The notes under the pieces were generated by a model. That model searched no databases. It was not told the origin of the DNA and saw only the letters and a list, made by a program, of their open reading frames with translations. From Streptosporangium sp. NBC_01756 (GTDB lineage Bacteria; Actinomycetota; Actinomycetes; Streptosporangiales; Streptosporangiaceae): a stretch of DNA of 64,000 nt. Below are positions 1 through 9,016 of the stretch, piece by piece. Where the stretch lies: positions 186,001-250,000 of the forward strand of contig NZ_CP109130.1 in assembly GCF_035917975.1 (NCBI RefSeq), in the 5' to 3' direction. Every line of letters starts with the position of its first letter. Position 1 is the first letter of the stretch. The position numbers were made by a program, and so were the translations under genes.

Positions 1-864
1 AGCGGTGCCTCGCTGCACGTCTCCCACCACAAGACGGCGGGCAAGTACGCCTGGGGACTGACCCGGCGCACCCTGCCGAAGCTCGCTGCCCTGCGCGCCG
101 AGGGCATGGACGTGACCTGCGACGTCTACCCCTACACCGCGGGGAGCACGGCACTGGGCGCGATGCTTCCGCCCTGGGCCTCGGACGGCGGGATCGCCGC
201 GCTGACGGCGCGGCTGGCCGATCCCGGACAGCGCGAGCTGATGCGCCGGGCCATCGCCGAGGGCGTCCCCGGCTGGGAGAACACCGTCGGCAACGGCGGC
301 TGGGACCGCATCTCGATCGCCTGCGCGCCGCGCCATCCCGAGACGGAGGGGCACATGATCGCCGAGCTGGCCGCCGTGCGCGGCCAGGACCCCCTCGACA
401 TGGTCGCCGAGCTGCTGATCGCCGAGCAGGGCGAGATGACGATCATCAGTCACTCCATGATCGAGGACGACGTGCGGCGGGTGCTGGCCGCGCCGTACTC
501 GATGATCGGTTCCGACGGCGTGCCCAAGCCCGGCGGCCGGCCCCACCCCCGCTGGGCGGGGACGTTCCCGCGCGTGCTCGGGCGCTACGTCAGGGAGCTG
601 GGACTGCTGAGCCTGGAGACGGCGGTGCACAAGATGACGGGCATGGCCGCGGCCAGGTTCGGGCTGGCGGGGCGCGGCGTCATCAGCGACGGCGCCCACG
701 CCGACCTGGTCGTCTTCGACCCCGGCACGGTCGCCGACGGCGCCACCTTCACCGACCCGCTGGTCCCGCCGTCGGGGATCCACTCGGTGATCGTCGCCGG
801 TCGGACCGTGGTCCGGGACGGGACCGAGACCGGTGCCCGGCCCGGGGCGGTGCTGTCCACGTGA
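1..864 (+). CDS. N-acyl-D-amino-acid deacylase (amidohydrolase), C-terminal part
   Basis: The reading frame is open from the first base, so the gene starts before the window. The family removes the acyl group from N-acyl-D-amino acids in a zinc-dependent TIM-barrel amidohydrolase. Visible family signatures are SHHKTAG at the very start, DVYPYTAGST near codon 41, SMIGSDGVP (the catalytic Asp region), the HPRWAGTFPRVLGRYVRE stretch, KMTGMAAARFGL, and the closing GAHADLVVFDP typical of composite amidohydrolases. The stop overlaps the GTG at 861 by four bases, but the next gene more likely begins at 987. The N-terminal beta-sandwich and first metal ligands are outside the window, so exact substrate preference (D-aminoacylase versus D-glutamate or D-aspartate deacylase) cannot be judged. 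Confidence 0.85.
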   Translation, partial: SGASLHVSHHKTAGKYAWGLTRRTLPKLAALRAEGMDVTCDVYPYTAGSTALGAMLPPWASDGGIAALTARLADPGQRELMRRAIAEGVPGWENTVGNGGWDRISIACAPRHPETEGHMIAELAAVRGQDPLDMVAELLIAEQGEMTIISHSMIEDDVRRVLAAPYSMIGSDGVPKPGGRPHPRWAGTFPRVLGRYVRELGLLSLETAVHKMTGMAAARFGLAGRGVISDGAHADLVVFDPGTVADGATFTDPLVPPSGIHSVIVAGRTVVRDGTETGARPGAVLST

Positions 865-944
865 GCGGTGACCGCGTGATCGACCGTGATCGCGGCCTCT
901 GGAAGGATGACGGGCCCGGGAACGACGCCGGGCCCGAACAGGAC

Positions 945-980
945 GACGGGTTCCGGGAGGATGACGGGTTCCGGGAGGAT
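945..980 (+). repeat. 18-bp tandem duplication carrying the ribosome site
   Basis: The 18-base unit gacgggttccgggaggat occurs twice head to tail at 945-962 and 963-980. Each copy contains a GGGAGG Shine-Dalgarno sequence. The second lies 8 bases before the ATG at 987. More degenerate relatives of the unit precede it from about 906. The duplication gives the beta-lactamase-like gene two stacked ribosome sites, only the second of which is well placed. Confidence 0.85.
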
Positions 981-1048
981 GGGGCGATGACGGAGTTCGA
1001 CGTGCCGGGTGGCGAGGCCGCGCGCACGGTGGCCGTGTCGGTGCCGGG
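972..1048 (+). repeat. 77-bp repeat, copy A (inverted copy at 35137-35213)
   Basis: This stretch covers the ribosome site and the first 20 codons of the beta-lactamase-like gene. The reverse complement of 35137-35213 matches it at 75 of 77 positions. The two differences are an A to G in the ribosome site region and one G to A in codon 13. Identity stops abruptly at both ends. Confidence 0.9.
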
Positions 1049-1784
1049 GCTGGTCTCCCTTCACGAGGACGTCGAACTGACCCTGGCGAGCACCGGCAAG
1101 CTGCTGCTGCTCGCCGCGGTGGCACGCGGGATCACCGCCGGGAAGCTCGATCCCGCCGAGATCGTGGAGGTGCGTGAGGAGGACCGCTGCGGCGGCTCCG
1201 GTCTGCTGGGAGCCCTGTCCGGCCGCCGCTGGGCGATCGGGGATCTCGCTGTGCTCATCGCGTCGGTGAGCGACAACACCGCGACCAACACGCTGCTGCG
1301 CCGGCTCGGTCTGGACCGGGTGGCCGAGGACGCCGCCGCGCTCGGCTTCGCGCGGACGCGGATCCTCGACCGGATCCGCGAGCCGCGACTGCCCGCACAC
1401 CCGCCGGCCTTCGCCGTCGGCACGGCCGGCGAGCTCGCCCGGTTCGCGGCCGGGCTCGACGGCCGGCGGGAGTGGACCCGGCTCATGCTGGACTGGATGG
1501 CGCACAACACCGACCGGAGCCTGGTCCCCGCACTGCTGCCGCACGAGCCGGAGGACCGGGAGGTCCCCGCCTCCGTTCCGCCCGGAAGGGTCTGGGTGGC
1601 GAACAAGACCGGCACCGACGCCGGGGTGCGGGCCGACGTCGGGGTGATGATCGGCTCCGGGCGCCGGATCGGCTACGCCGTGCTGGCCAACGGCCCCTGC
1701 GGAGACGAGCACGCCCTGGTGGAGAGCGTCCGCCAGGCCGGCCTGGCCATCGGCCGCCTGGCCGGCCTGCCTCTCGACCGCTGA
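987..1784 (+). CDS. Class A beta-lactamase-like serine hydrolase
   Basis: A 265-residue protein with the three motifs of penicillin-recognising enzymes in the right order: S35-T-G-K38 (nucleophile and lysine), S95-D-N97, and K207-T-G209. An EPRLP stretch sits where class A enzymes have the ExxLN glutamate, so the deacylating Glu may be kept, but Asn is replaced by Pro. There is no signal peptide, unlike secreted beta-lactamases, so an intracellular role on another amide or ester is possible. The start at 987 is chosen because GGGAGG lies 8 bases upstream. A longer frame from GTG 861 would add an acidic DDGFRE repeat that looks like translated tandem-repeat DNA. It follows the D-aminoacylase gene on the same strand and may be co-transcribed. 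The beginning of the gene is duplicated at 35137-35213. Confidence 0.8.
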   Translation: MTEFDVPGGEAARTVAVSVPGLVSLHEDVELTLASTGKLLLLAAVARGITAGKLDPAEIVEVREEDRCGGSGLLGALSGRRWAIGDLAVLIASVSDNTATNTLLRRLGLDRVAEDAAALGFARTRILDRIREPRLPAHPPAFAVGTAGELARFAAGLDGRREWTRLMLDWMAHNTDRSLVPALLPHEPEDREVPASVPPGRVWVANKTGTDAGVRADVGVMIGSGRRIGYAVLANGPCGDEHALVESVRQAGLAIGRLAGLPLDR

Positions 1785-1960
1785 CCCGGAACACGCCGGC
1801 CGACCGTGCCGGCGTGACCCCCCGGCACCTCGACGGCGACGGCTCCGTCCGCGCGGGCGCCAACGGCGCCGCTGGAAGCCGGTGCGCACGATGGCGTCGC
1901 TCCACTCGACGGCTTCGGGACCGCGAGTCCGACCCGGGGTTCGGCCGGATCGTCGAGGAG

Positions 1961-2872
1961 TCAGCGCAGGGCGTTGCGGATCTGGGCCGAGGCGTCGCGC
2001 AGATAGTCGATGAAGGAGCGCAGCGCCGGGTTGGGATTGGTCGGACGGGTGGCGGCGCCGATCCTGCGGTAGAGGCGGGGCCCGTCCAGCCTGCACACCT
2101 GGATGCCCGAGGCCCCCTGCGCGCCGAGGCTGGGCACCAGCGCCACCCCCAGCCCGGCCCTGACCAGTCCGAGCGTGACCTCGTAGTGGTCGCTGCGGCA
2201 GCGGATCGTCGGGTTGAATCCCTCCAGCGCGCTAGCGCGCTCCAGCACCGAGACCGGGGTGTCGGTGCCGTACGTGGTGATCCACGGCTCGCCGGCCAGG
2301 TCGGCGAGCCGTACCGGCTGCCGCTGTCCCGCCGGATGGCCCGGCGGCACGACCAGCAGCTGCGGCTCGTCGAACAGGTGGATGACCTCGACCCCCTCTG
2401 GCGGCTTCCAGGGATCGAGCGCGTGCTCGAAGACGACCAGGACGTCCAGCGCGCCGCGTTCCAGGTCGGGCAGGAGCTCGTGCGGCTGGCCGAGCACCAG
2501 GTCGAGCTCCACGGCGGGGTGGCGGGCGGTGAAAGTCGACAGCGCCAGCGGCAGCAGCCGGTATCCCGCGGAGGCGAAGAAACCGATTCGCAGTTGCCCG
2601 GCGTCGGCCCTGGCCTGCGCCAGCAGATCCTTCTCCGCCGCCTCGATGATGTCAAGCACCTCCTGTGCCCGGGTCGCGAGCCGCCGCCCGGCCGCGGTCA
2701 GCCGCAGGCTCTGCGCGCCCCGCTCGACCAGGCCCACACCGGCCTCCTCCTCCAGCTTGGAGAGCTGGTGGGACACGGCGGAGGGCGAGAGCCGCAGGGT
2801 TCGAGCGGCTCCCGCGATGCTCCCCGTCCTGAAGATCTCCAGAAGCACCCGCAGGCGTTGGCTGCTCAGCAT
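1961..2872 (-). CDS. LysR-family transcriptional regulator
   Basis: A 303-residue LysR protein. The N-terminal winged helix-turn-helix is clear (FRTGSIAGAARTLRLSPSAVSHQLSKLEEEAG, about residues 10-42). It is followed by the periplasmic-binding-like effector domain, beginning near GQLRIGFFASAGYRLLPLAL and including PHELLPDLERGALDVLVVFE. It is divergent from the KptA gene with a 97-base gap. The start at 2872 is the MLSSQRLRVLLEIF methionine typical of the family; the much longer open frame upstream is antisense to kptA. The effector is unknown. LysR proteins often control the divergent neighbour, but RNA repair is an unusual target, so autoregulation or control of the beta-lactamase/deacylase pair is equally possible. 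Confidence 0.88.
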   Translation of the reverse strand: MLSSQRLRVLLEIFRTGSIAGAARTLRLSPSAVSHQLSKLEEEAGVGLVERGAQSLRLTAAGRRLATRAQEVLDIIEAAEKDLLAQARADAGQLRIGFFASAGYRLLPLALSTFTARHPAVELDLVLGQPHELLPDLERGALDVLVVFEHALDPWKPPEGVEVIHLFDEPQLLVVPPGHPAGQRQPVRLADLAGEPWITTYGTDTPVSVLERASALEGFNPTIRCRSDHYEVTLGLVRAGLGVALVPSLGAQGASGIQVCRLDGPRLYRRIGAATRPTNPNPALRSFIDYLRDASAQIRNALR

Positions 2873-2969
2873 CGTTCCAGTATCGGCGTCGGCGAAGCGG
2901 CCGGAACGCCGGGGGTCACGGGGCCGTTCCCATGGAAGGCGGCGCGGCGATCCAGCATGCTGGAGTCTT

Positions 2970-3512
2970 ATGGACGATAGACGGCTCATCCGGGTCTCCA
3001 AATTCCTGTCCAGGCATCTGCGCCACCAGCCCGACCGCATCGGGCTGACGCTCGACCCGGCGGGCTGGACGGAGATCGGCCTGCTGCTGGCCGCCGCCGC
3101 GCGGCACGGCTTTCCGATCACCCGCGAGGAGCTCGCCCAGGTGGTCGCCGGCAACGACAAGCAGCGCTTCGCCGTCGAGGGCGACCGGATCCGCGCCAAC
3201 CAGGGCCACTCCGTCGCCGTCGACCTGGATCTCCCCGTGGCCGAGCCGCCCGAATTCCTGTTCCACGGCACGGTGGGTGATCACATCGCGGCGATCCGGG
3301 ATGCGGGGCTGCGGCCCATGAACCGGCACGCGGTGCATCTGTCCCCCGACCGCGAGACGGCGATCCGGGTTGGCGCACGGCGCGGCAGGCCGGTCATCCT
3401 GGTGGTGCGCGCCGGGGACATGCACCGGGCCGGCCACGAATTCCGGATCAGCGCCAACGGCGTCTGGCTCGTCGACCACGTCCCGCCCGCCTCCATCGTC
3501 TTTCCCGGTTGA
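2970..3512 (+). CDS. kptA: RNA 2'-phosphotransferase, Tpt1/KptA family
   Basis: A 180-residue protein with the full Tpt1/KptA layout: the N-terminal winged-helix lobe RVSKFLSRHLRHQPDRIGL with DPAGWTEI, the middle YAIEG-like KQRFAVEGDRIRANQGHS, then the ADP-ribosyltransferase-like lobe with LFHGT (here FLFHGT), HLSPDRETAIRVGARRG and WLVDHVPP. The family transfers a 2'-phosphate from RNA to NAD+, giving ADP-ribose 1'',2''-cyclic phosphate. Eukaryotes use it in tRNA splicing; bacteria lack that pathway and the bacterial role is unsettled. The ATG at 2970 begins the conserved region directly. The gene is solitary, with no RNA ligase beside it. Confidence 0.92.
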   Translation: MDDRRLIRVSKFLSRHLRHQPDRIGLTLDPAGWTEIGLLLAAAARHGFPITREELAQVVAGNDKQRFAVEGDRIRANQGHSVAVDLDLPVAEPPEFLFHGTVGDHIAAIRDAGLRPMNRHAVHLSPDRETAIRVGARRGRPVILVVRAGDMHRAGHEFRISANGVWLVDHVPPASIVFPG

Positions 3513-3797
3513 CGACCCCGCGCGGCCGGGCGCGGATCGGGGCAGGCGCGGCGGAGCGGCCGCGGCACCGGTCACCCGCCCGAACCTCATGGTGATCATG
3601 CCGGCCGACCCCGGCGGCACGGAGTCGTCACGATTCTGGACGGGTCGGAGGGCGACCATCGCACGGCGGTGCCACGCATCGGTGAAACCACCGGTTCTCC
3701 GCAGACCGGCCGGACGGCGGCGCAAACCACGGGACCACCGTGGACAAGGTCGCCGTCGGGCCTTTTCAGCCGCGACATGTCGGCGTAACACTAGGAC

Positions 3798-6539
3798 ATG
3801 TCTTCCGCCTCCCCTGTCACCCGGTCGCCGGCGCTGTACGGCCGTGACGCGGAAAAGGACGTCCTTCGGCAGTTGCTCCACGACGCCCGTGGCCGGCGGG
3901 GAGGCGCGGCGGTCCTGCTGGGCGGGCCGGGGACGGGCAAGAGCGCGATGCTCAGCTTCGCGGTGGACCAGGCGGACGGGTTCGTCGTGCTCAGGACCCG
4001 CGGCGTCGAGTCGGAGGCGGGCCTGCCGTACGCCGGACTGCACGGCCTGCTCCGCCCGGTCGTGAGCCTGCTGCCCGCGCTGCCACCGGCACAGGCGGAG
4101 GTGCTCACCCGAGCGCTGGAGGTGGGGGCGGCCGGGGGCGGGCTGGCTCTGCCCGCAGCGGTTCTCAATCTCCTGGCGGCCGCGGGACAGCCGGTGCTGG
4201 TATGCGTCGACGACATCCACCATCTCGACGTGCCCAGCCGCGAGGCGCTCCTCTTCGTGGCCAGGCGCCTCGCCGATGAACGGATCGTGCTGCTCTTCGG
4301 GGCCCACGATGGCGGTGCGGCACCGGAGGGCATCTCCGGCATCCGGCTCGGGAGCCTCGGCCAGGACGCGTGCAGGCGACTGGTCGACGATCTGGCGCCG
4401 GCGGGGCTCAGCGAGGAACTGCGGGCGTCGCTGATCGAGATCGCCCGGGGCAATCCGCTCGCCCTCGGCGAACTCGTCGGATCGCTCGACCCGGCGCAGG
4501 TGGCCGGCACCGCCGCCCCACCCGGCATGCTGCCGCCAGGCGGGCGACTGTGGCGCGCATACGCGGATCAGCTGGCCTGGCTGCCCGAGGAGACCGGGGA
4601 CATGCTCCTGCTGCTCGCCGCCGACCCCGACCTGGACACGATCACGCTGGTCCGGGCCGCCGATCAGAGGTGCGCCCTCACCATGCTGGAACCGGCGGAG
4701 CGGGCGGGCGTCATCGTCCACGGTGCGGAAGACCGCTATGACTTCCGGGAACCGGCCATGCGGCCGGTGGTCTACTTCGAGGCCTCACTCGCCCGCAGGC
4801 GTGCGGCCCACCGCCTGCTCGCCGGTGTTCTCGACCACGATCACCAGCGCCTCCGGCGGGCATGGCATCGGGCCGCCGCGCTGGACGGGCCGGGTGAGCA
4901 ACTGGCCGAGGAGCTGGCCGCGGCGGCCGCCGCCGGTTCCCACGGAGGCTATCCCGCGCCTTCTCTCGCTTTCGAACGGGCCGCCGAGCTCACGTCCCGG
5001 GGAGACGTCAAGGCCGCCTGTCTGGCCGCCGCGGCCATCCGCGCCTGGCACGCCGGTCTTCCGCAGCGTGCCAGGTCGCTGCTCACCCGCCTGCGCTCCC
5101 TCACCGTCTCCGAAGGGGCACGGGGGCAGGCCGAACTGATCCGGGGCAGTCTGGAGCTGCGCAGCGGGAAGACCGACAACGCCCGTGACGAGCTCCTGGC
5201 TGCGGCCGGCTGGCTACTCGACCGGGATCGCGGGCAGGCCGTACGCGCACTCCTGCGCGCGAGTGAAGCCAGTTACCTGGCCGGGGACAACTCCCGCTTC
5301 CTTGTCATAGCCCGGCAGGCCGCCGCACTACGCCGTCCGGATGATCCGGCGGCCACCCAGCTGATGTTCGAGTATCTGGCGGGCACGGCGGCGACATTCC
5401 AGGGCCGGCACCGGGAAGCTGCGGATCCGCTGCACCGGGTCCTGCGGCTCGCGCCTTCGGTGCGCGATCCGTCGGTGCTGGTCTGGGCGGGCATCGCCAG
5501 TCTGCTGCTCGGTGACGACATCCAGGCCCTGCGGCTGTCCGCCCGCGCAGTGGAGACCGCTCGCGTCCGGCAAGCGGTCTCCACGGTGCCGCAGGTGCTG
5601 GAACTCATGATCCAGGCTGAGATCTGGACCGGCCGCTACGCCTCGGTCGCCGCCAACGCGGTGGAGGGACTACGGCTGGCTCAGGAGGCCGGCCAGCTCA
5701 ACAGCGCGGGCCAGCACCTGGCCTGGCTCGCCCTCACCGCGGCCGTCGAGGGCGACGAGGAGACCTGCCGGATCAGGGCCGGCAGCGCCATCGAGCTGGC
5801 GGGTGCCCACGGCCTGGGCATCACCGGAGCACTCGGCAACTGGGCACTGGCCCATCTCGATCTCGCGGCGGGACGTCACGCGAGCGCGGCGAAACGGCTG
5901 CGGGCAACGGCCCGCGCGGACGGGACGAACGGTCACCTCGTGGTACGGGTCATGGCGACCCCCCATTTCGTCGAGGCCTCCGTACGGACGGGCGAGCACG
6001 AGCAGGCACGGGCGGCGTTGCAGGTGCTCGACCGCTGGGTGAGCAGCACCCGCAGTCCCGATCGGCTCGCGTTGGCGGCGCGCTGCCATGCGCTCCTGGC
6101 CGCGCCGGGTGAGGCCGAGGAGCGCTTCCGCGACGCGCTGGACCTTCACCAACGGGGTCTCTGCGAGTTCGAGACGGCACGCACCCAACTGCTCTTCGGT
6201 AGTGCGCTGCGTCGTAACCGGCGTCCCGGTGCGGCCAGGGAGCACCTGCACGGCGCGCTGGAGACATTCGAGCGGTCCGGCGCGCGGCTCTGGATCGAGC
6301 AGGCGCGCGCGGAGCTACGCGGTGCGGGTGAGGCCATCCGGTCGCCTGGCCCCAGGACGGCGGAGAAGCTGACGGCGCAGCAGCTTCAGATCGCGCGGAT
6401 CGTCGCCGACGGCGCCACCAACCGGGAGGTCGCGGCCCAGCTCTACCTGAGCCCGCGCACCGTCGAGCACCATCTCAGGAACATCTTCACCAAGCTCGAC
6501 ATCCGCTCCCGGGTGGAGCTGGTCCGGCTGCTGTCCTGA
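3798..6539 (+). CDS. LAL-type LuxR-family regulator with N-terminal ATPase
   Basis: A 913-residue regulator of the large ATP-binding LuxR group. It has a Walker A box GGPGTGKS at residues 42-49, a Walker B-like LVCVDDIHHLD about residue 135, a long helical TPR-like middle region rich in Ala/Leu/Arg, and a C-terminal LuxR helix-turn-helix (LTAQQLQIARIVADGATNREVAAQLYLSPRTVEHHLRNIF, about residues 852-890). The length is normal for the group. It is a stand-alone gene with 285 bases upstream and 278 downstream and no biosynthetic cluster around it. The nearest downstream target is the secreted polyester hydrolase. The ligand is unknown. Confidence 0.9.
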   Translation: MSSASPVTRSPALYGRDAEKDVLRQLLHDARGRRGGAAVLLGGPGTGKSAMLSFAVDQADGFVVLRTRGVESEAGLPYAGLHGLLRPVVSLLPALPPAQAEVLTRALEVGAAGGGLALPAAVLNLLAAAGQPVLVCVDDIHHLDVPSREALLFVARRLADERIVLLFGAHDGGAAPEGISGIRLGSLGQDACRRLVDDLAPAGLSEELRASLIEIARGNPLALGELVGSLDPAQVAGTAAPPGMLPPGGRLWRAYADQLAWLPEETGDMLLLLAADPDLDTITLVRAADQRCALTMLEPAERAGVIVHGAEDRYDFREPAMRPVVYFEASLARRRAAHRLLAGVLDHDHQRLRRAWHRAAALDGPGEQLAEELAAAAAAGSHGGYPAPSLAFERAAELTSRGDVKAACLAAAAIRAWHAGLPQRARSLLTRLRSLTVSEGARGQAELIRGSLELRSGKTDNARDELLAAAGWLLDRDRGQAVRALLRASEASYLAGDNSRFLVIARQAAALRRPDDPAATQLMFEYLAGTAATFQGRHREAADPLHRVLRLAPSVRDPSVLVWAGIASLLLGDDIQALRLSARAVETARVRQAVSTVPQVLELMIQAEIWTGRYASVAANAVEGLRLAQEAGQLNSAGQHLAWLALTAAVEGDEETCRIRAGSAIELAGAHGLGITGALGNWALAHLDLAAGRHASAAKRLRATARADGTNGHLVVRVMATPHFVEASVRTGEHEQARAALQVLDRWVSSTRSPDRLALAARCHALLAAPGEAEERFRDALDLHQRGLCEFETARTQLLFGSALRRNRRPGAAREHLHGALETFERSGARLWIEQARAELRGAGEAIRSPGPRTAEKLTAQQLQIARIVADGATNREVAAQLYLSPRTVEHHLRNIFTKLDIRSRVELVRLLS

Positions 6540-6817
6540 CCCCCTGCGGCGGCGGTCCGCTCCGGTCACCCGGCTCCGGCCGGGCTCCCGCCCACGGCAC
6601 CCCGACTGCGCGGCCGATAGGGCGCCATGGCACCGGACCGCGCGGAGACGGGTGATTCAACCGATGCGTGAATGACAACGCGATCTGACAATTGCGACTG
6701 TCGGTGGTCAGCAGACCATCCGGAGGCCGTCGCCGCATACCTCCCCCCGTATCGGCCGGTCCTCGGTGTGGGTGGCCGCCGAGCTGGTTCCCCTCCTCAG
6801 AACTGGAGTACAGCGAC

Positions 6818-7768
6818 GTGCAGTCAGACCCCACCACCCCCCTCCGTCCGCAACCGCGTCCGTCCGGCCCGGCCCGGCGCGCGGGGACGGCCGCCAAGCT
6901 GACCCTCGCACTGGTCCTGGGCGGCGCCCTCCTCGCCCCCGCCGCCCAGGCCGCCCCCCTCACCGCTCCCACCGCGCACGTCGCGGCGAACCCGTACGAG
7001 CGTGGCCCCGCTCCCACCAACGCCAGCATCGAGGCCCTCCGCGGCCCGTTCGCCGTCGCGGAGACGAATGTCTCGTCACTGTTCGTGACCGGCTTCGGCG
7101 GAGGAACGATCTACTATCCGACCACCACCAGTGCGGGGACGTTCGGGGCCGTCGCCATCGCCCCCGGCTACACTGCCGACAAGTCCAGCATGGCCTGGCT
7201 GGCCCCCCGGATCGCCTCCCAGGGTTTCGTCGTCTTCAACATCGACACCATCACGCGGAGCGACCAGCCCGCCAGCCGGGGCCGCCAGTTGCTGGCCGCG
7301 CTCGACTACCTGGTCGAGGACAGCTCGGCCGCCAACCGGATCGACGCCGGCCGGCTCGGCGTCATGGGTCACTCCATGGGCGGTGGCGGCACGCTGGAGG
7401 CGGCCGACGACCGACCGCAGTTGCAGGCGGCGATCCCGCTCACCGGGTGGAACCTCACAAAGAACTGGTCGGGGGTTCAGGTCCCGACCTTGATCGTCGG
7501 TGCCGAGAACGACACGATCGCCCCGGTCGCCTCGCACTCCAAGCCGTTCTACAACAGCCTGCCGTCCTCCCTGGACAAGGCCTATCTGGAGCTCGACGGT
7601 GCCAGCCACTTCGCGCCCAACATCTCCAACACCACGATCGCCAAGTACAGCATCTCCTGGCTGAAGCGCTTCATCGACGATGACACCCGCTACGAGCAGT
7701 TCCTGTGCCCGGCTCCTCAGGGCGACCGGAACATCTCCGAATACCGGGACACCTGCCCCCACTCCTAG
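6818..7768 (+). CDS. Secreted cutinase / polyester hydrolase (alpha/beta hydrolase)
   Basis: A 316-residue precursor closely resembling Thermobifida cutinases that hydrolyse cutin and polyesters such as PET. The mature part starts near [22 protein letters not shown]. The nucleophile Ser186 is in GHSMGGGG, Asp232 in ENDTIAPV and His264 in ASHFAPN; the oxyanion tyrosine is in APGYTAD. Two C-terminal cysteines (FLCP and DTCP) match the conserved disulfide. A signal peptide is visible: twin arginines, hydrophobic [14 protein letters not shown], cleavage after AQA. The GTG at 6818 is used because GGAG lies nine bases upstream. One substrate-groove position differs: LTGWN here against LTPWH in the Thermobifida enzymes as remembered. 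A strong terminator follows. Confidence 0.93.
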   Translation: MQSDPTTPLRPQPRPSGPARRAGTAAKLTLALVLGGALLAPAAQAAPLTAPTAHVAANPYERGPAPTNASIEALRGPFAVAETNVSSLFVTGFGGGTIYYPTTTSAGTFGAVAIAPGYTADKSSMAWLAPRIASQGFVVFNIDTITRSDQPASRGRQLLAALDYLVEDSSAANRIDAGRLGVMGHSMGGGGTLEAADDRPQLQAAIPLTGWNLTKNWSGVQVPTLIVGAENDTIAPVASHSKPFYNSLPSSLDKAYLELDGASHFAPNISNTTIAKYSISWLKRFIDDDTRYEQFLCPAPQGDRNISEYRDTCPHS

Positions 7769-7814
7769 ACCGGATGGCCCCGGTCCCGTAGGGCAAGCGC
7801 ACCTGGACTCCTCC

Positions 7815-7843
7815 GGGCCTGCCGGCACCGCGCCGGCAGGCCC
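7815..7843 (+). terminator. Intrinsic terminator after the cutinase gene
   Basis: A perfect 12-bp stem (GGGCCTGCCGGC with its complement at 7832-7843), a 5-base loop ACCGC, followed by TTT. It lies 47 bases past the cutinase stop codon. The rest of 7769-8041 holds no recognisable gene. Confidence 0.75.
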
Positions 7844-8041
7844 TTTGGGCGGGCCGCCGGACCCGAGTTCGATCGTCACGGCGCGGTGTTCTGCTGGGCG
7901 GAGCCAGCTCCTCGTGGTTGCGCCGTGCCGCGTCGCTGATCGCCGTGAGTGCTTCTGCTCCTTTCGGCGGGGTCGCGCCGACGCCGTCCGCTGCCGGGTG
8001 AGACGGTCCGGCCCTGCCGGTGCTTGCGCCCCGGGTCCGGG

Positions 8042-8190
8042 TCAGGGCCGGATGAGGACCTTGAGCGCTTCACGCCGGTCCATGGCGCGGTAGGCGCCGG
8101 GCACCTCGTCGAGATCCCTGGTGAGATCGAAGACCTTGCCCGGCTGCACGGTGCCCTCCAGCACTCCCGGCAGCACGCCCGCTCGGCCAT
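8042..8190 (-). pseudogene. C-terminal remnant of a zinc-type alcohol dehydrogenase
   Basis: Read on the minus strand, the frame ending at the TGA 8044-8042 gives VLPGVLEGTVQPGKVFDL followed by TRDLDEVPGAYRAMDRREAL and KVLIRP. This is the standard C-terminal end of zinc-dependent MDR alcohol dehydrogenases (the helix with AYRAMDxRxAxKVLIRP). Upstream of about codon -46 the similarity stops and no start or Rossmann fold is found, so only about 45 codons of a 340-380 codon gene remain. Confidence 0.7.
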
Positions 8191-8278
8191 GCCGAACTGT
8201 CTGGCTCGAACGCGCCGGCCGGGAACAGACCCCGGCCGGCGCGTCGCCGGCTATGTCACCGGCGAGAAGGCGGCGGCC

Positions 8279-9016
8279 TTACCCAAGGTGCCGGGCGAAG
8301 AACCGCAGCGCATCGTCGGTCTCGAACGCGGGGATTCCCCCATGGTCGCCGGGGTTGGCGTGCAGCGTCTTGTCGGTGGAACCCAGGGCGTCGAACAGCG
8401 CCAGGGCCTGGTCTCTGGGCACTCGCGTATCGTCCCATTGGAGCAGGAACTGCACCGGCACGGTGACCCGGGGGGCGGGTGCGGCCAGCCCGTGCACGCC
8501 GAGCAGGCCCAGCACCGCGGCGCGGATCCGGGAGTCGGCGGCGAGCAGCGGCACACCGATCCCGCAGCCCATCGACACACCCCAATAGCCGGCCGGGCCG
8601 GCGCCCACGTGGTCGAGCTCCTGGACCGCGGTCAGCACGGCCTGCCAGTCGGCGACGGCCTGCCCGGCCAGCAGGTCGTGCATGGCCGCGACCAGCTCGG
8701 TCGGATCCTCACCGGCGGCCATACGGGCCCGCATGTCACCCGCGAACCGGATGAACTGTTCATCTTTCGGCCGGTCGCCGTGGTTGGGGGCATCGATCGC
8801 GGCGACGGCGAAACACCCTTCGGCGGCGAACCGGTGCGCGCCGGCCAGGACGCCGGGAGCCTTCTTGTGCTGGCCGCCGCCGTGTCCCATCAGGATCAGT
8901 GGGCGGGGGCCGGTAGCGCCTTGCGGTGTGAACAGCACACCGGTGATCTCGCCGAGGGTGAAGGACTGTTCGGTGACGCCGTCGGTCGACGTCTGAGAGG
9001 TCAAGCTGAAGCGCAT
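8279..9016 (-). CDS. Alpha/beta hydrolase (dienelactone hydrolase-like)
   Basis: A 245-residue cytosolic hydrolase. GHGGGQHK near residue 45 is the oxyanion region, GVSMGCG carries the nucleophile serine, QWDDTRVPRDQAL the acid, and GDHGGIP the histidine. No signal peptide is present. The family includes esterases, acyl hydrolases and dienelactone hydrolases; the substrate is not predictable. It is the only intact gene in a block of truncated genes (8.0-9.9 kb), with a minus-strand TetR remnant upstream that may once have controlled it. Confidence 0.85.
   Translation of the reverse strand: MRFSLTSQTSTDGVTEQSFTLGEITGVLFTPQGATGPRPLILMGHGGGQHKKAPGVLAGAHRFAAEGCFAVAAIDAPNHGDRPKDEQFIRFAGDMRARMAAGEDPTELVAAMHDLLAGQAVADWQAVLTAVQELDHVGAGPAGYWGVSMGCGIGVPLLAADSRIRAAVLGLLGVHGLAAPAPRVTVPVQFLLQWDDTRVPRDQALALFDALGSTDKTLHANPGDHGGIPAFETDDALRFFARHLG

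Noticed and set aside
585..2096. 503-codon open frame on the minus strand opposite the deacylase and hydrolase genes
   Set aside because: Composition is the antisense echo of GC-rich codons (Pro/Arg/Gly runs such as LPEPVILPEPVVL); both plus-strand genes carry full family motifs.
2916..4721. 601-codon minus-strand frame across kptA and the LAL regulator
   Set aside because: Antisense to two recognisable genes, with no domain of its own; typical spurious frame in high-GC DNA.
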